64,000 nt of DNA from QALR01 sp900552255 (GTDB lineage: Bacteria; Bacillota; Clostridia; Oscillospirales; CAG-272). Both the position numbers and the translations under genes were made by a program. Every line of letters starts with the position of its first letter. Within the stretch, counting starts at the first letter, position 1. The stretch lies in NCBI GenBank assembly GCA_048526005.1, contig DBFVEH010000009.1, positions 1-64,000 on the forward strand, read 5' to 3'. Of the stretch, positions 44,036 through 53,206 are shown in pieces. The notes under the pieces were generated by a model. That model searched no databases. It saw only the letters and a program-made list of their open reading frames with translations, and had not been told where the DNA came from.

Positions 44036-45577
44036 TTATCGTCCGGCGGGCCCGCCGCCGGGAACCGTGAAGGCGCCGTGCTCCCATGTGACCTCGACCG
44101 TCACGGGGAAATCCGCTTTTGCCGTCACGGCGGGCATCTCGCCCGGCCGGCGCTTTTCACACAGCAGGTCCACCGTTCCCGAGCCGAGCGGATATCGGCG
44201 CACGCCGTGCTTGTCGCAAAGTCTCACGTCCCATTTGATTTTGTTGTCCTTGGCGATGCTCCGGATGCCGAATACGTTTTCAAACAGCACGCATATCGGA
44301 GAAAGTCCCGTCCAGCCGACAAAATCCTCTCTTGCGATGTTTCCCGGCTCGCCCGATTTTTCCGCTTTGTAGTTCTCCCAAAGCGTTCCCGTTGCCGTAT
44401 AAGTCTTTACGACATTTTCCAAATGATTGAGCGCGATTTCATGCGCGAGCTTTTGATATCCGCGTCTTTCGAGACCGCAGAGCACCATATAATTGGTCGG
44501 CGCCCAAACGGAGCCGCGCCAATACTGACCGGCGGGATCATAGAGCCTGTCGTCCGCCGACAGGGACGGCACCCGATGCGTCCGATTGAATTCCTCGGCA
44601 TTTTCGAGATGGGCGACAAAACGAGGAAGACGGTCGGAAGGAACTGCGTCCGCAAGCAGCGCCCAGAAGGCTCCGATCGTTTTCACATGACTGCGCTCGT
44701 CGTTTGGCCAAAGATCGTAGTAAAAGCCGTCCTGCTCGTCCCAAAGCTTGTCGTTGACCGCGCGGAGCAGCAGTGCCAGCTCGTCGTCGAGCGCGGGGAT
44801 TTCCTCCTCGCGGTGCAGCAGAGCTGCCATTTCTTTCAAAATACGCAGGCACAGGATTTCCTGGAAGCAGGCGTCCGCCCACACCATATGCCCGTGGGAA
44901 AAATAGATTCTGTTGAGATCCTTGTAGTCTTTGGGCGGCAGTCTGCGCTGATTGTCCATTCCGCAGCCCCATCCGCAGGAAAAATAGGTGCCGTCGCGCC
45001 ATGTGTGATTTTCTTTCATCCATTCGTGATACGCGAGCAGCGGGTCGAATACGGAACGAAGCCGGCCGATATCGCCTGTCGTTTGATAATGCTCCCATTC
45101 GCTCCATTCCATGATCTCGGGTCCGGTGCCGGAGGGCGTGAAGCGCGAATAAGGCTCTCCGTATACCTTCTCATAAAGCGTGCGGCAGATGAAGCCGTCC
45201 CGATGCTGGCGCGCATAAAAATTGTCGAGCGTCCGCTGAAAATCGAAAACACGGCTCCCATACCGGCCGAACATCGTGATGAATGTGGAATCCCACATGA
45301 AAAGATTGCCGTCGAAGGCGGTATCGATGAAATTCGACACAAACCCGCTGTATGCGTCGGCCTTGCGCAGATTTCGGAACGCGATTTCCCATGCGGTCTT
45401 ATAGCATTCGACCGCGTCGTCATGTCCCTCCCAAGCGGGAAGCGGAAGCCTGTCTCGGACATCCTCATAAACGGGCAAAGGCTTTTTTTCGATTTGCCGT
45501 CCTATGAAGGCGTTGTCTGCGACACGTGGATTTTCGATATATGGTGATTCCTGATTCGGGAAAAAAACTGCGCTCAT
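44036..45577 (-). CDS. Glycoside hydrolase of the trehalase/GH63-like (alpha/alpha)6 group
   Basis: 513 residues, no signal peptide. Typical clan GH-G features: WDSTFITMFGRYGSRVF (about 95-111), SGTGPEIMEWSEWEHY, YFSCGWGCGMDNQRRLPP with the Asp position used as general acid in GH37/GH63, QYWRGSVWAPTNYMVLCGLE, and TLWENYKAEKSGEPG with a candidate base Glu. Probably cleaves an alpha-linked disaccharide or mannosyl/glucosyl compound in the cytoplasm. GGAGGG lies 6 bases ahead of the ATG, under a good promoter. The exact GH family is not resolved. Confidence 0.83.
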   Translation of the reverse strand: MSAVFFPNQESPYIENPRVADNAFIGRQIEKKPLPVYEDVRDRLPLPAWEGHDDAVECYKTAWEIAFRNLRKADAYSGFVSNFIDTAFDGNLFMWDSTFITMFGRYGSRVFDFQRTLDNFYARQHRDGFICRTLYEKVYGEPYSRFTPSGTGPEIMEWSEWEHYQTTGDIGRLRSVFDPLLAYHEWMKENHTWRDGTYFSCGWGCGMDNQRRLPPKDYKDLNRIYFSHGHMVWADACFQEILCLRILKEMAALLHREEEIPALDDELALLLRAVNDKLWDEQDGFYYDLWPNDERSHVKTIGAFWALLADAVPSDRLPRFVAHLENAEEFNRTHRVPSLSADDRLYDPAGQYWRGSVWAPTNYMVLCGLERRGYQKLAHEIALNHLENVVKTYTATGTLWENYKAEKSGEPGNIAREDFVGWTGLSPICVLFENVFGIRSIAKDNKIKWDVRLCDKHGVRRYPLGSGTVDLLCEKRRPGEMPAVTAKADFPVTVEVTWEHGAFTVPGGGPAGR

Positions 45578-45600
45578 GGCTCCCTCCGTTTTTTCTTTTC

Positions 45601-45629
45601 ATTATACAGCAATCCGGGCGGTTATTCAA
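45601..45629 (-). promoter_or_regulatory. Sigma-A promoter of the glycosidase gene
   Basis: Minus strand: TTGAAT (45629-45624), 17 bases and TATAAT (45606-45601), 24 bases before the start codon. Confidence 0.8.
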
Positions 45630-45670
45630 GTTTATTTTAAAATGCACTGCATTTATGCCGGCAGATGACA

Positions 45671-45699
45671 GAAAAAGACTACCGTCGGTAGTCTTTTTC
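45671..45699. terminator. Bidirectional terminator
   Basis: GAAAAAGACTACC (45671-45683) pairs perfectly with GGTAGTCTTTTTC (45687-45699). On the minus strand it can end the anti-sigma transcript. Confidence 0.88.
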
Positions 45700-45797
45700 C
45701 GTATTTGACCATAGCAGCTTATGTTCGAGGGCGTAGGAAAGAGGAATCGTATCGTCGGAAAAAATTTTCCGTCATTCCGCCTTATGGGCGGAGGGCC

Positions 45798-47306
45798 TCA
45801 ATATTCCGGCTGCTTTTCGTATTTGACGATTTCTCCGGTAAGCGCGTTGACGTCAAAGCCGTACTGATATCCGCCTGCGCGAAGCTTGATTTTGTAGACC
45901 GGGACATCATCCTGAGCATACGACTCGGATCTGTAATTCGTTATGTCGGCCGCATTTAACCCGGCAAAGGACAGGACAAGCTCGCGTGCGGTTCCCTCTC
46001 CGATGCAGTCCGCCGTGTCGGAGGGCTTTTTATCGGTGTCTTTGGAGTCGCTCCCCTCAGGAGTGTTCTGTTTTTTCTTTTCGGTTTTCTCGAATTTTAG
46101 GATTTCTCCGGTGGAGGCGTCGATGTCATATTCATATTCACTGTTTTTGTAGGAAAACTCTATCTCGTAAACCGATTTTCCGTTTTCCTTGTCAAGCTTG
46201 ATTTCCATATCGGAAACAGCCAACTGCTCTGTTACGCCGGCATGAGAGAATGCGATCTCTTTTGCCTCGCCGGCGCTGATTACCGTGTTATCGGCGCCCG
46301 GTTCGCCCTTTTCTTTATCTTCGTCGGAATTGCTTTTTGCTTCTACGATCTCTCCGGTATTGGCGTTGATCTCATAATCATATTTGTTGTCTCCATAGAG
46401 AAAGCTCACTTCATAGATCATGATGCCGTGTTCGTAGTCTATTTCGATTTCCAGTTTAGAGACGTTGACGTCATCGGTCACGCCGGCATGGGAGAAAGCG
46501 GTCTCCTTCGCTCTGTCGATTCCAATATAGGCCTTGTCGCTTACATCGCCGGTCGAATTGACCTCCTCCAGCGTGAGGCCGTTTTTCTTGCTCAGAAAAT
46601 TCAGCTCGTTGATGGTGAGTCCCGCAAGCTCCTCAAAGGAATACTGCGGATTCTTATCGATGAATTTCTGGATCAGCTTCGCTCGTCCGAGCGAGATCTG
46701 ATAAGAATCGGCGAGCGCTTGCAGCTCCGAATCCGGCGAAACGATTTGGCTGAGTACCGCGCCGCTGAAGGTATCCGTTTGAAGTATGGCATTGATCTCA
46801 TCCGTCAGCTTTTCTTGGAGCGCGGTGGTTTTTGCATCGTTGTCTCCGCAGACCGAGATGAGAATGGAATTGGCTGCCTCGTTGAGATACCCGCTGCGGA
46901 GCATGGAGCCGATCAGCGCGTTGACGGTCACATCTAAGCTGCATCCCTTGAAGGACATTTCGCCGATTACAATCTTGGCGTCCTCATTCAGCGCGTTTAC
47001 GGCGAGGACCTCTTCTTTTTGGTTGGTTTTGATTTCGATGCTGGGGTTCACATCCAGCGAAACCACGGAATCGACGCTGTAATTTGTCTGATAGAATTGT
47101 ACGGCGAAAACTCCCGCGATCATAAGGACAAACGCCGCTGCGACAGCGGCTGTCCACCGCATGATTTTTCTTTTCGGTTTGGTGTCCGACATCGTAATAA
47201 CCCTGCCTTTCTGCTTGTCGCATTCGGAAAGGATATCGTCAAGAACATTCGGTACGTTTTGCGTAAAGGCCTGTGCCACTTTTTTTTCAACATCTTTTTT
47301 TGTCAT
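45798..47306 (-). CDS. RsgI-like anti-sigma factor with three PepSY-type repeats
   Basis: 502 residues. A short cytoplasmic N-terminal part precedes a membrane helix (WTAAVAAAFVLMIAGVFAVQF, about 51-71). Then the RsgI-like segment SVVSLDVNPSIEIKTNQKEEVLAVN appears. The outer part carries three related repeats, each with an xAxSxAG start and a DxxTGEI end (NANTGEIVEA, DASTGEILKF, NALTGEIVKY), separated by acidic linkers. It should hold its cognate sigma factor at the membrane until an outside signal is sensed. It starts 1 base after the sigma gene's stop. Confidence 0.86.
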   Translation of the reverse strand: MTKKDVEKKVAQAFTQNVPNVLDDILSECDKQKGRVITMSDTKPKRKIMRWTAAVAAAFVLMIAGVFAVQFYQTNYSVDSVVSLDVNPSIEIKTNQKEEVLAVNALNEDAKIVIGEMSFKGCSLDVTVNALIGSMLRSGYLNEAANSILISVCGDNDAKTTALQEKLTDEINAILQTDTFSGAVLSQIVSPDSELQALADSYQISLGRAKLIQKFIDKNPQYSFEELAGLTINELNFLSKKNGLTLEEVNSTGDVSDKAYIGIDRAKETAFSHAGVTDDVNVSKLEIEIDYEHGIMIYEVSFLYGDNKYDYEINANTGEIVEAKSNSDEDKEKGEPGADNTVISAGEAKEIAFSHAGVTEQLAVSDMEIKLDKENGKSVYEIEFSYKNSEYEYDIDASTGEILKFEKTEKKKQNTPEGSDSKDTDKKPSDTADCIGEGTARELVLSFAGLNAADITNYRSESYAQDDVPVYKIKLRAGGYQYGFDVNALTGEIVKYEKQPEY

Positions 47307-47307
47307 G

Positions 47308-47886
47308 TTATTGCACTCCTTTCTCCCATGCGTTCTGTAATTTTTTGATTGCCCGATTGTAATTTGAAAGAACCGTCGGCAGCGGCATTTTCAGCAAGGC
47401 GGCGATTTCTCTGTGTTTGAGCCCGCTGACCGCATGCAGCACTACGATCTGCCGTCCTACGTCGCTGAGCGATTTCATACACAGAGAAAGCGTCATTTTG
47501 TCCCCCGCGGAAAATTCCGCATCTTCTTGGGGGATAAAGTTCCAGTCTTCCTCCGGCATAGGCGCGCATTTGGAATGTGCCTGCCTGCATTTCAGACAAA
47601 GGTTTCGCGTGATGGTCAGGATCCATGCCATCGGCTTGCCTTGGCTGCGGTAGCTGTCCGCCGCGGAATAGATGCGCAGATAGCAATCCTGCAAAACGTC
47701 CTGCGCATCGTGCGTGTCTTTCAAAATGGAAAGAGCAAAGCCGTAAACACTTTTGTTTGTTTGCTCATAGAGTAAGGCAAGCGCATCGCGGTCGCCCGCC
47801 GCAATCTTTTCAATCAGCTCGTCTAAATGCTTTGTGCCTGTGTCCAAGCTGTCATTTAGAGGGGCTATGGAGAAAAATGTCAACAT
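47308..47886 (-). CDS. ECF-type RNA polymerase sigma factor
   Basis: 192 residues. Region 2: ALLYEQTNKSVYGFALSILKD with DAQDVLQDCYLRIY. Region 4 helix-turn-helix: LKHREIAALLKMPLPTVLSN. The linker holds an acidic stretch. AAGGAG lies 8 bases ahead of the ATG. Paired with the membrane anti-sigma gene one base downstream, a standard sigma/anti-sigma operon. Target genes are not known; the pair may be autoregulated. Confidence 0.92.
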   Translation of the reverse strand: MLTFFSIAPLNDSLDTGTKHLDELIEKIAAGDRDALALLYEQTNKSVYGFALSILKDTHDAQDVLQDCYLRIYSAADSYRSQGKPMAWILTITRNLCLKCRQAHSKCAPMPEEDWNFIPQEDAEFSAGDKMTLSLCMKSLSDVGRQIVVLHAVSGLKHREIAALLKMPLPTVLSNYNRAIKKLQNAWEKGVQ

Positions 47887-47988
47887 AAGCTTGCTCCTTT
47901 ACCTTAATAATCCGTGTGACCGCCATTTTATTGCATAGAAAATATTATTTTTTTAAAATTTTCAGAAGTGTTTCTGCAATAAATATGA

Positions 47989-48018
47989 AAAAAACCACTA
48001 TGTATAGTGGTTTTTTGT
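47989..48018 (-). terminator. Terminator of tRNA-Gln
   Basis: AAAAAACCACTA (47989-48000) pairs with TAGTGGTTTTTT (48005-48016). On the minus strand it ends in a T-run just after the tRNA. Confidence 0.88.
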
Positions 48019-48021
48019 AAA

Positions 48022-48099
48022 TGGCTGGGATAGCTGGACTCGAACCAGCGGAATGCAAGAGTCAAAGTCTTGTGCCTTAACCAACTTGGCTATATCCCA
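48022..48099 (-). tRNA. tRNA-Gln (anticodon UUG)
   Basis: The minus strand gives acceptor TGGGATA paired with TATCCCA, discriminator G and an encoded CCA. The anticodon stem CAAGA/TCTTG encloses CTTTGAC, so the anticodon is TTG. The T arm GCTGGTTCGAGTCCAGC is standard. The acceptor, D, anticodon and T stems all close. Confidence 0.95.
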
Positions 48100-48163
48100 A
48101 TAAAGTGGTTGATATATGATCATTATATCATGTCCGCGTCCGCCTTGTCAATATCAAACGAAA

Positions 48164-48200
48164 GAAAAAGCGGGGAATCTCCTTTGAGATCCCCCGCTTC
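48164..48200 (-). terminator. Terminator of the SLH protein gene
   Basis: AAGCGGGG/CCCCGCTT (48168-48175 with 48192-48199), with an inner ATCTC/GAGAT pairing. The minus strand continues into TTTTTC. Confidence 0.85.
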
Positions 48201-48203
48201 GAC

Positions 48204-49457
48204 TTATTTGCAGCAAAGCAGCGTGTAAAGCAGGTTTACCGCATCTGCGCGTGTGAGCGCTGCCGAGCGGTCCTCGGAGGCGACAAGTCCGACCGAGGCG
48301 AGCATCGCGTATCCGTCGTCCGAGATCTCACTGTCCGTGCCGACGGAGGCATAGACGGCGTCCCCGAAGGAGAGCTCGCGCAGCGCCGCAATTCTGCTGA
48401 TGATCGTCGCCGCCTGCGCCGAAGTGATCACATCGTTCGGAAGGAAGCAGCGTCCCTCTTCCGTATCGATTCCGACGACAAGCCCGAGCCGTTTCGCCGC
48501 GGAAATATACTTGTTTTGATAGCTTGTGAAGGAGGCGCTGTCGGCGAAGCCGGATTCATCCGCCGCGATGAGCGAGGAATCGATCCCGTTCGCATTCATT
48601 GCCATGATGAGAAAATCCGCTCTTGTGACGGTCTTGTCCGGATAGAAGAAGCTCTCGTCCCCGATTTTCTCGCCGACGATCACCCCGAGTTCCGCCATTT
48701 CCACCGCTGGGAGCTGATATTCGCTTCCGGCAAGATCGGTGTAGACGATCCCGCTTTTATTTTCCGAGGTGACGATCTTTACGGTCGCAGGCTCCGATTT
48801 GTTTCCATATTGATCGACCGCGATGAAGGTGAATTGATCTTTGCCGGCCGCGCCCTCGTTCGCGGTATAGCGAAAGCTGCCTGTGGAAGCGTCCGTCAGC
48901 TTCAGCGTACCCTTTTTCGGAGCGTCCACGATGATATAGGTCAGCTCATCGCCGTCTGGATCCGTCGCTGAGAGCGAAGAGAATACCGGAATGGCTTCCT
49001 TAGCCGCAAGCTCTGCCGAGGCGGCGGACGGCGCGAAGTTTAAAGAGTCCAGCATACAGACGGTGCATACGAACGAATTTTCATAGCTGTCCCCGTAGGG
49101 CTTGAACTGGAACGTCGCGGTTTTGCCGGCCTCCGCCGGGAGAAAACGGAGCGCCGCGAGCGCCGCATACGGGATGACCTGTCCCGGCGTCACGTCGACG
49201 GCGCCGAGCTTTAAAACACCGTCCGAGACTGCGGGCAAGGAGGTGATTTCAACGGCGGTGAAGTCCGTGCTTCCTAACGCATTTTCAAAATCCGCGGCTG
49301 TGAACGAAACGGTGTTGGTTCCGATGCCCGTTTTGATCATGCCGACCTCCTCCTGCATGACCGAGATCGCGGGAGATAAAATTCCGGCAGCGCTTGCCGT
49401 GATGCCGAAGCAAAGAAGTATGGATAGGATGAAAAATGTGATTCCGACTTTTTTCAT
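48204..49457 (-). CDS. Secreted SLH-domain protein with an Ig/cadherin-like region
   Basis: 417 residues from the ATG at 49457; the ATG at 49466 is too close to AAAGGA, which is well spaced for 49457. A signal peptide (MKKVGITFFILSILLCFG, ending ASA) is followed by a beta-rich part. A cadherin-like/Big segment (FSSLSATDPDGDELTYIIV with GSFRYTANEGAAGKDQFTFIAVDQYGN) then precedes two or three SLH-like repeats (VEMAELGVIVGEKIGDESFFYPDKTVTRADF and later DVITSAQAATIISRIA, AALTRADAVNLLYTLL). SLH domains bind pyruvylated wall polymers. Probably an envelope protein; ligand unknown. Confidence 0.85.
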   Translation of the reverse strand: MKKVGITFFILSILLCFGITASAAGILSPAISVMQEEVGMIKTGIGTNTVSFTAADFENALGSTDFTAVEITSLPAVSDGVLKLGAVDVTPGQVIPYAALAALRFLPAEAGKTATFQFKPYGDSYENSFVCTVCMLDSLNFAPSAASAELAAKEAIPVFSSLSATDPDGDELTYIIVDAPKKGTLKLTDASTGSFRYTANEGAAGKDQFTFIAVDQYGNKSEPATVKIVTSENKSGIVYTDLAGSEYQLPAVEMAELGVIVGEKIGDESFFYPDKTVTRADFLIMAMNANGIDSSLIAADESGFADSASFTSYQNKYISAAKRLGLVVGIDTEEGRCFLPNDVITSAQAATIISRIAALRELSFGDAVYASVGTDSEISDDGYAMLASVGLVASEDRSAALTRADAVNLLYTLLCCK

Positions 49458-49595
49458 ATATCGCATTTCCTTTCTTTTATTGATAAGGATATTTTGCCCA
49501 GTCTCGGAAATCGTTATACAAAAACGATCGGTCTTGGGGAAAATTTTGTCGTTTGATTTGACAAATTATTGATGCAGGAAACTGCCTCTGTCCGC

Positions 49596-49624
49596 TTGAC
49601 ATATGAGGAGGGAAACGATAAAAT
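49596..49624 (+). promoter_or_regulatory. Sigma-A promoter of the SPFH operon
   Basis: TTGACA (49596-49601), 17 bases and TAAAAT (49619-49624), about 60 bases ahead of the ATG at 49687. Confidence 0.78.
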
Positions 49625-49686
49625 GATAACATAGGCAAACGCTTATATTATATAAGCCGCGCTTCGCGGCGGAACGGAGCTTTTCT

Positions 49687-50652
49687 ATGTTTTTATTTGT
49701 TCTCGGAGCCCTTGCTGTGATTGTCGGGATCATATTTATTCTTTATGTGCTGATAAAATGCAAGAACGGCACCTATCCTTCTCAAAAAAAAGTCGGCAAC
49801 GCGGTCGGCGCTCTTGCGCTTCTTGTCGGTGTTGCGCTTATTTCCATGAGCTGCATGACATCCATTCCGACGGGGCATACGGGAATCGTGACGACTTTCG
49901 GCCGGGTGGAGAATGATACATATGAGGCAGGTATCCACACCAAAGCGCCATGGCAGAAGGTCATCAAAATGGACAACAGGATTCAAAAATCCGTCGTGGA
50001 GCTTTCCTGCTTCTCAAGCGATATTCAAGAGGTGGCCGCCGTTTATACCATCAACTATCAGATCGAGAAAGCCAACGCGCAGACCATCTATCGGACGATC
50101 GGACAGGATTATTATTCGACGGTCATTATGCCGAGAATCCAGGAATCCGTCAAAAGCGTGATTGCCAAATATAATGCGGAGAGCCTGATTTCGAGCAGGG
50201 AAAAGCTGTCTGTGGAAATCAAGTCGATTTTGGTTGAAAAGCTGGCCGCATATAACATCGAGGTCATCGACGCTTCGATTGAAAACCTCGATTTTTCGGA
50301 TACCTATACCGACGCTGTGGAAGCAAAACAGGTTGCGGAGCAGAACAAGCTGAAAGCTCAGATTGAGCAGGAACAGGCGATTCTCGAGGCGGAGGCTGCG
50401 GCGAAGCGCGCCGTCATCGAGGCGGAAGCCGAAGCGGAGGTCAAGAAAATCGACGCGGACGCGAAGGCTTATGCAGGAGAAAAGGAAGCGGAGGCGAACG
50501 GCAAAATCGCAGACAGCCTTTCCTCCGAGCTTATCGAATATAAATATGTAGAAAAATGGGACGGCAAGCTGCCTACCTATGTCGGAGGAGAGGGCGGCAC
50601 GATTCCGATTCTCAATATCGGAGCGGGCGCAGGTGCAGATACCGATGAATGA
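49687..50652 (+). CDS. SPFH/Band 7 membrane protein (prohibitin-like)
   Basis: 321 residues. Two N-terminal hydrophobic helices (about 1-22 and 38-58), then the Band 7 domain beginning IPTGHTGIVTTFGRVENDTYEAG and running to about residue 220. A coiled coil rich in Ala/Glu follows (EQNKLKAQIEQEQAILEAEA...), with the family's DAKAYAGEKEAEAN tail. Such proteins form membrane microdomain scaffolds or regulate proteases. The next gene overlaps its 3' end by 8 bases. Confidence 0.92.
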   Translation: MFLFVLGALAVIVGIIFILYVLIKCKNGTYPSQKKVGNAVGALALLVGVALISMSCMTSIPTGHTGIVTTFGRVENDTYEAGIHTKAPWQKVIKMDNRIQKSVVELSCFSSDIQEVAAVYTINYQIEKANAQTIYRTIGQDYYSTVIMPRIQESVKSVIAKYNAESLISSREKLSVEIKSILVEKLAAYNIEVIDASIENLDFSDTYTDAVEAKQVAEQNKLKAQIEQEQAILEAEAAAKRAVIEAEAEAEVKKIDADAKAYAGEKEAEANGKIADSLSSELIEYKYVEKWDGKLPTYVGGEGGTIPILNIGAGAGADTDE

Positions 50653-51448
50653 CACGGAAATTCGATATAGGCAAAGGAAAACGGACGGGAAACGCTTTTC
50701 CCGTCCTCGGATCATCACCCTTTCCGTCATGCTTGTTTGCATCGCGGCGGCCGCCGTCGTTTTGATTGTTGTCGGGTCATTCGGATATCCCGTCTATACC
50801 TATACGGAAAATACCAAGGTGCTGCTTTACCATCTTGTGTCCGATGAAACCTATGGCCCAAATGAATACCTTTTCGTGCGAGTCTCCGATTTTGAAAGCC
50901 AGCTCGCCGCAATCAAGCGGCTCGGCTATGAGACCGTCTTTGCCGACGAGCTTTCACAGACGCGCGGCAAAAAGTGTGTCGTTCTCACGTTTGACGACGG
51001 CTATGAGGATAACTTTACCAATGTTCTGCCGCTGCTTGAAAAATACGATATGAAGGCGACCGTATTTCTCATTTCCGATATGATCGGGACCGAAGGACAT
51101 TTAAGCGAGGATCAGATCCGGGAAATGGCGGCGAGCGGGCGCATTCATTTCGGAAGCCATACGAAATCGCATCGAAAGCTGTATGAGCTGGAAGCCGACG
51201 AAATGGAGCTCGAGCTTGTGCAGTCGCGGCGGCGTATCGAGGAGCTGACCGGCATGAAGGTGAGCGCTCTTGCGTACCCGAACGGCGTATGCGACGCGGC
51301 GGCAGAGCTTGCCGCGGCGGAGAACGGTTATCTCTACTGCTATACGACGGACAGCCCCTCGGAAAGCTATTATGACAATACACGCCTGCCGCGCAGCTAC
51401 GTCATGAGAGACACGGATATGGCGGATTTTCTGAAAATTTTGGAATGA
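50645..51448 (+). CDS. Membrane-anchored polysaccharide deacetylase
   Basis: 267 residues starting at 50645, inside the end of the SPFH gene. A basic N-terminus is followed by a membrane helix (ITLSVMLVCIAAAAVVLIVV) and an NodB-type domain: KCVVLTFDDGYEDN with the metal Asp pair (about 124-127), FGSHTKSHRKL with the two metal histidines, and ALAYPNGVCD. Likely deacetylates peptidoglycan or another wall glycan. Translational overlap suggests function with the membrane scaffold. No strong ribosome-binding site, consistent with coupling. Confidence 0.88.
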   Translation: MNDTEIRYRQRKTDGKRFSRPRIITLSVMLVCIAAAAVVLIVVGSFGYPVYTYTENTKVLLYHLVSDETYGPNEYLFVRVSDFESQLAAIKRLGYETVFADELSQTRGKKCVVLTFDDGYEDNFTNVLPLLEKYDMKATVFLISDMIGTEGHLSEDQIREMAASGRIHFGSHTKSHRKLYELEADEMELELVQSRRRIEELTGMKVSALAYPNGVCDAAAELAAAENGYLYCYTTDSPSESYYDNTRLPRSYVMRDTDMADFLKILE

Positions 51449-51624
51449 GCTTTTTCGCGGTTTTTCGACCTCCCTTAAAACCGAATAAAACGGATAATTG
51501 TATTTATAAGATTCAACGCAACCGAAAGTTGACACGAAATTCCTTAAAAGCGACAGAAAACTGGTGGTGACCTCCTCCTTTTTGGGTGTATCATTGCGTT
51601 ATAAATAACAGCATGGAGGAATGT

Positions 51625-52521
51625 ATGAGCTTTGGAACCAATCTTCAATATTTGAGAAAAAAGAAGGGAATGACGCAGGAAGCCCTTGCGGAAACGCTTG
51701 ACGTATCGCGTCAGACCGTGTCCAAATGGGAATCGGACGGCGCGTTTCCGGAGACCGATAAGATCATCGCGCTGTGCGGCCTCTTTTCCTGCAATATGGA
51801 TGAGCTGATCCGCGGCGACATGCAGCGGGAATGTACGGAATCCGACCTCGAATACGACAGGCATATGAACCGGTTTGCGCTGGCCATCTCGTCGGGTGTG
51901 GGACTTGTTCTTTTCGGTGTGACGCTGATGCTTTTGTTGGAGGCGCTTCGTGTGCCGGAATCGGTCGGGCTGATGATATTTTTGCTTTGTGTCGCCGCGG
52001 CGGCGATGATTTTCGTCGCGAGCGGGATCGGACACGGCAATTTCATCAAAAATAACCCGGTCGTCGGACGCATATACGATGACAGGACCATAAGCGCTTT
52101 TGACCGAAAATTCGTTTATTTTATCGCCGTTCCGGTGGCGTGTATCCTTATCGGCGTCGTTTGGATCATTGGCGCGTCTATGCTTCCGGTTCCCGCCGGC
52201 TTTGATGAAGAAAACTGGGAGGCGCTGATCGTCGTGCCCTTCATGCTGATTGTGGCATGCTCCGCTTCCTGTATCGTATGGGCGGGTATGCAAAAAGCGA
52301 AATATAACATCGATGAATACAACAGAGACGCATCCTTCAGCCATGGAAAGAAAGAACCGATGGCCGATAAAATCTGCGGCTGTATTATGCTTGCTGCGGC
52401 AGCGGTCTATCTTGTCATCGGCTTTATTTGGAATCTGTGGCATCCCGGCTGGGTGGTGTTTCCCGTGGGAGGGATCCTCTGCGGTATCGTTTCCACGATT
52501 TTTCCCGACAAGGAAAAGTAA
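51625..52521 (+). CDS. XRE-family regulator with C-terminal membrane domain
   Basis: 298 residues from the ATG at 51625 (GGAGGA at 51615-51620). N-terminal helix-turn-helix (about 1-60): LRKKKGMTQEALAETLDVSRQTVSKWESD. After a linker there are about five membrane helices (GVGLVLFGVTLMLLLEAL, VGLMIFLLCVAAAAMIFVA, FIAVPVACILIGVVWIIGA and others). This arrangement is common in Firmicutes, where the membrane part may sense envelope state. Single gene with its own terminator; targets unknown. Confidence 0.87.
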   Translation: MSFGTNLQYLRKKKGMTQEALAETLDVSRQTVSKWESDGAFPETDKIIALCGLFSCNMDELIRGDMQRECTESDLEYDRHMNRFALAISSGVGLVLFGVTLMLLLEALRVPESVGLMIFLLCVAAAAMIFVASGIGHGNFIKNNPVVGRIYDDRTISAFDRKFVYFIAVPVACILIGVVWIIGASMLPVPAGFDEENWEALIVVPFMLIVACSASCIVWAGMQKAKYNIDEYNRDASFSHGKKEPMADKICGCIMLAAAAVYLVIGFIWNLWHPGWVVFPVGGILCGIVSTIFPDKEK

Positions 52522-52542
52522 CAACTAAAAAACAAAAAAGCC

Positions 52543-52578
52543 AAAAAGGCGCAGGAAATCGTCTCCTGCGTCTTTTTA
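52543..52578. terminator. Bidirectional terminator
   Basis: AAAAAG + CGCAGGA pairs with TCCTGCG + CTTTTT (52543-52556 with 52564-52577). It serves the XRE gene and the convergent cyclase gene. Confidence 0.85.
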
Positions 52579-52609
52579 TTTATAAGATCGGTTTAAAGTT
52601 ATATCCGAG

Positions 52610-53206
52610 TTATTCCGTTATGGCGAAGGCGCGCACGGGCGAAGCCTCCGCCGTGATTTTCAGCGGTACCGCGAAGAATGAAAACGGATGGTTTTTCACG
52701 GCGCGATAAAGCGGGTCAAGTCCGCATAAATTTTCCACGATGAAAATACCGGCTTCCGAGAGCCGTTTATGGAGCACATACGGCGCAAGGTCCGGCGACG
52801 GCGTATCCAGTCCCAGCATGCGGATGTTTTGCCGGATGAGCCGGTCGCATACCGTTTCCGGAAGCGTGGGATGCGCCGAAAAATAGCAGTCCGTGCCGAA
52901 TTGATGCTCCCAGCCGGTTTTCCATAGGACGATATCGTTTTCACGAATGCCGATAAGGTCGTCGTCAGGCGTATAAATCCTCGCTGTGCCGTAAAAATAA
53001 TGAATGGGGAAATCCGCGGCCGTGCGTGCGTCCGCGGCGAGATGCGACGGCATATCGATATGCGTTCCGGCGTGCAGACCGGTTTCAAGCTTTGTGAGCC
53101 GATATCCGTCGGGCTCAAACTTTTTTTCCGGAAAAAGAGCGGTTTCGGGATCGCCGGGATAGATGGGCATTCCGTTTTTTGTCGTATGCGAAAGGTCGAA
53201 AATCAT
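52610..53206 (-). CDS. Cyclase/kynurenine formamidase-family hydrolase
   Basis: 198 residues from the ATG at 53206 with AGGAG ahead. The metal motif HAGTHIDMPSHL (about 43-54), with PIYPGDPETALF before it and VLWKTGWEHQF and LGLDTPSPD after it, defines the family. Members hydrolyse N-formylkynurenine or related amides and lactones. No tryptophan-degradation genes lie nearby, so the substrate is open. Confidence 0.88.
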   Translation of the reverse strand: MIFDLSHTTKNGMPIYPGDPETALFPEKKFEPDGYRLTKLETGLHAGTHIDMPSHLAADARTAADFPIHYFYGTARIYTPDDDLIGIRENDIVLWKTGWEHQFGTDCYFSAHPTLPETVCDRLIRQNIRMLGLDTPSPDLAPYVLHKRLSEAGIFIVENLCGLDPLYRAVKNHPFSFFAVPLKITAEASPVRAFAITE

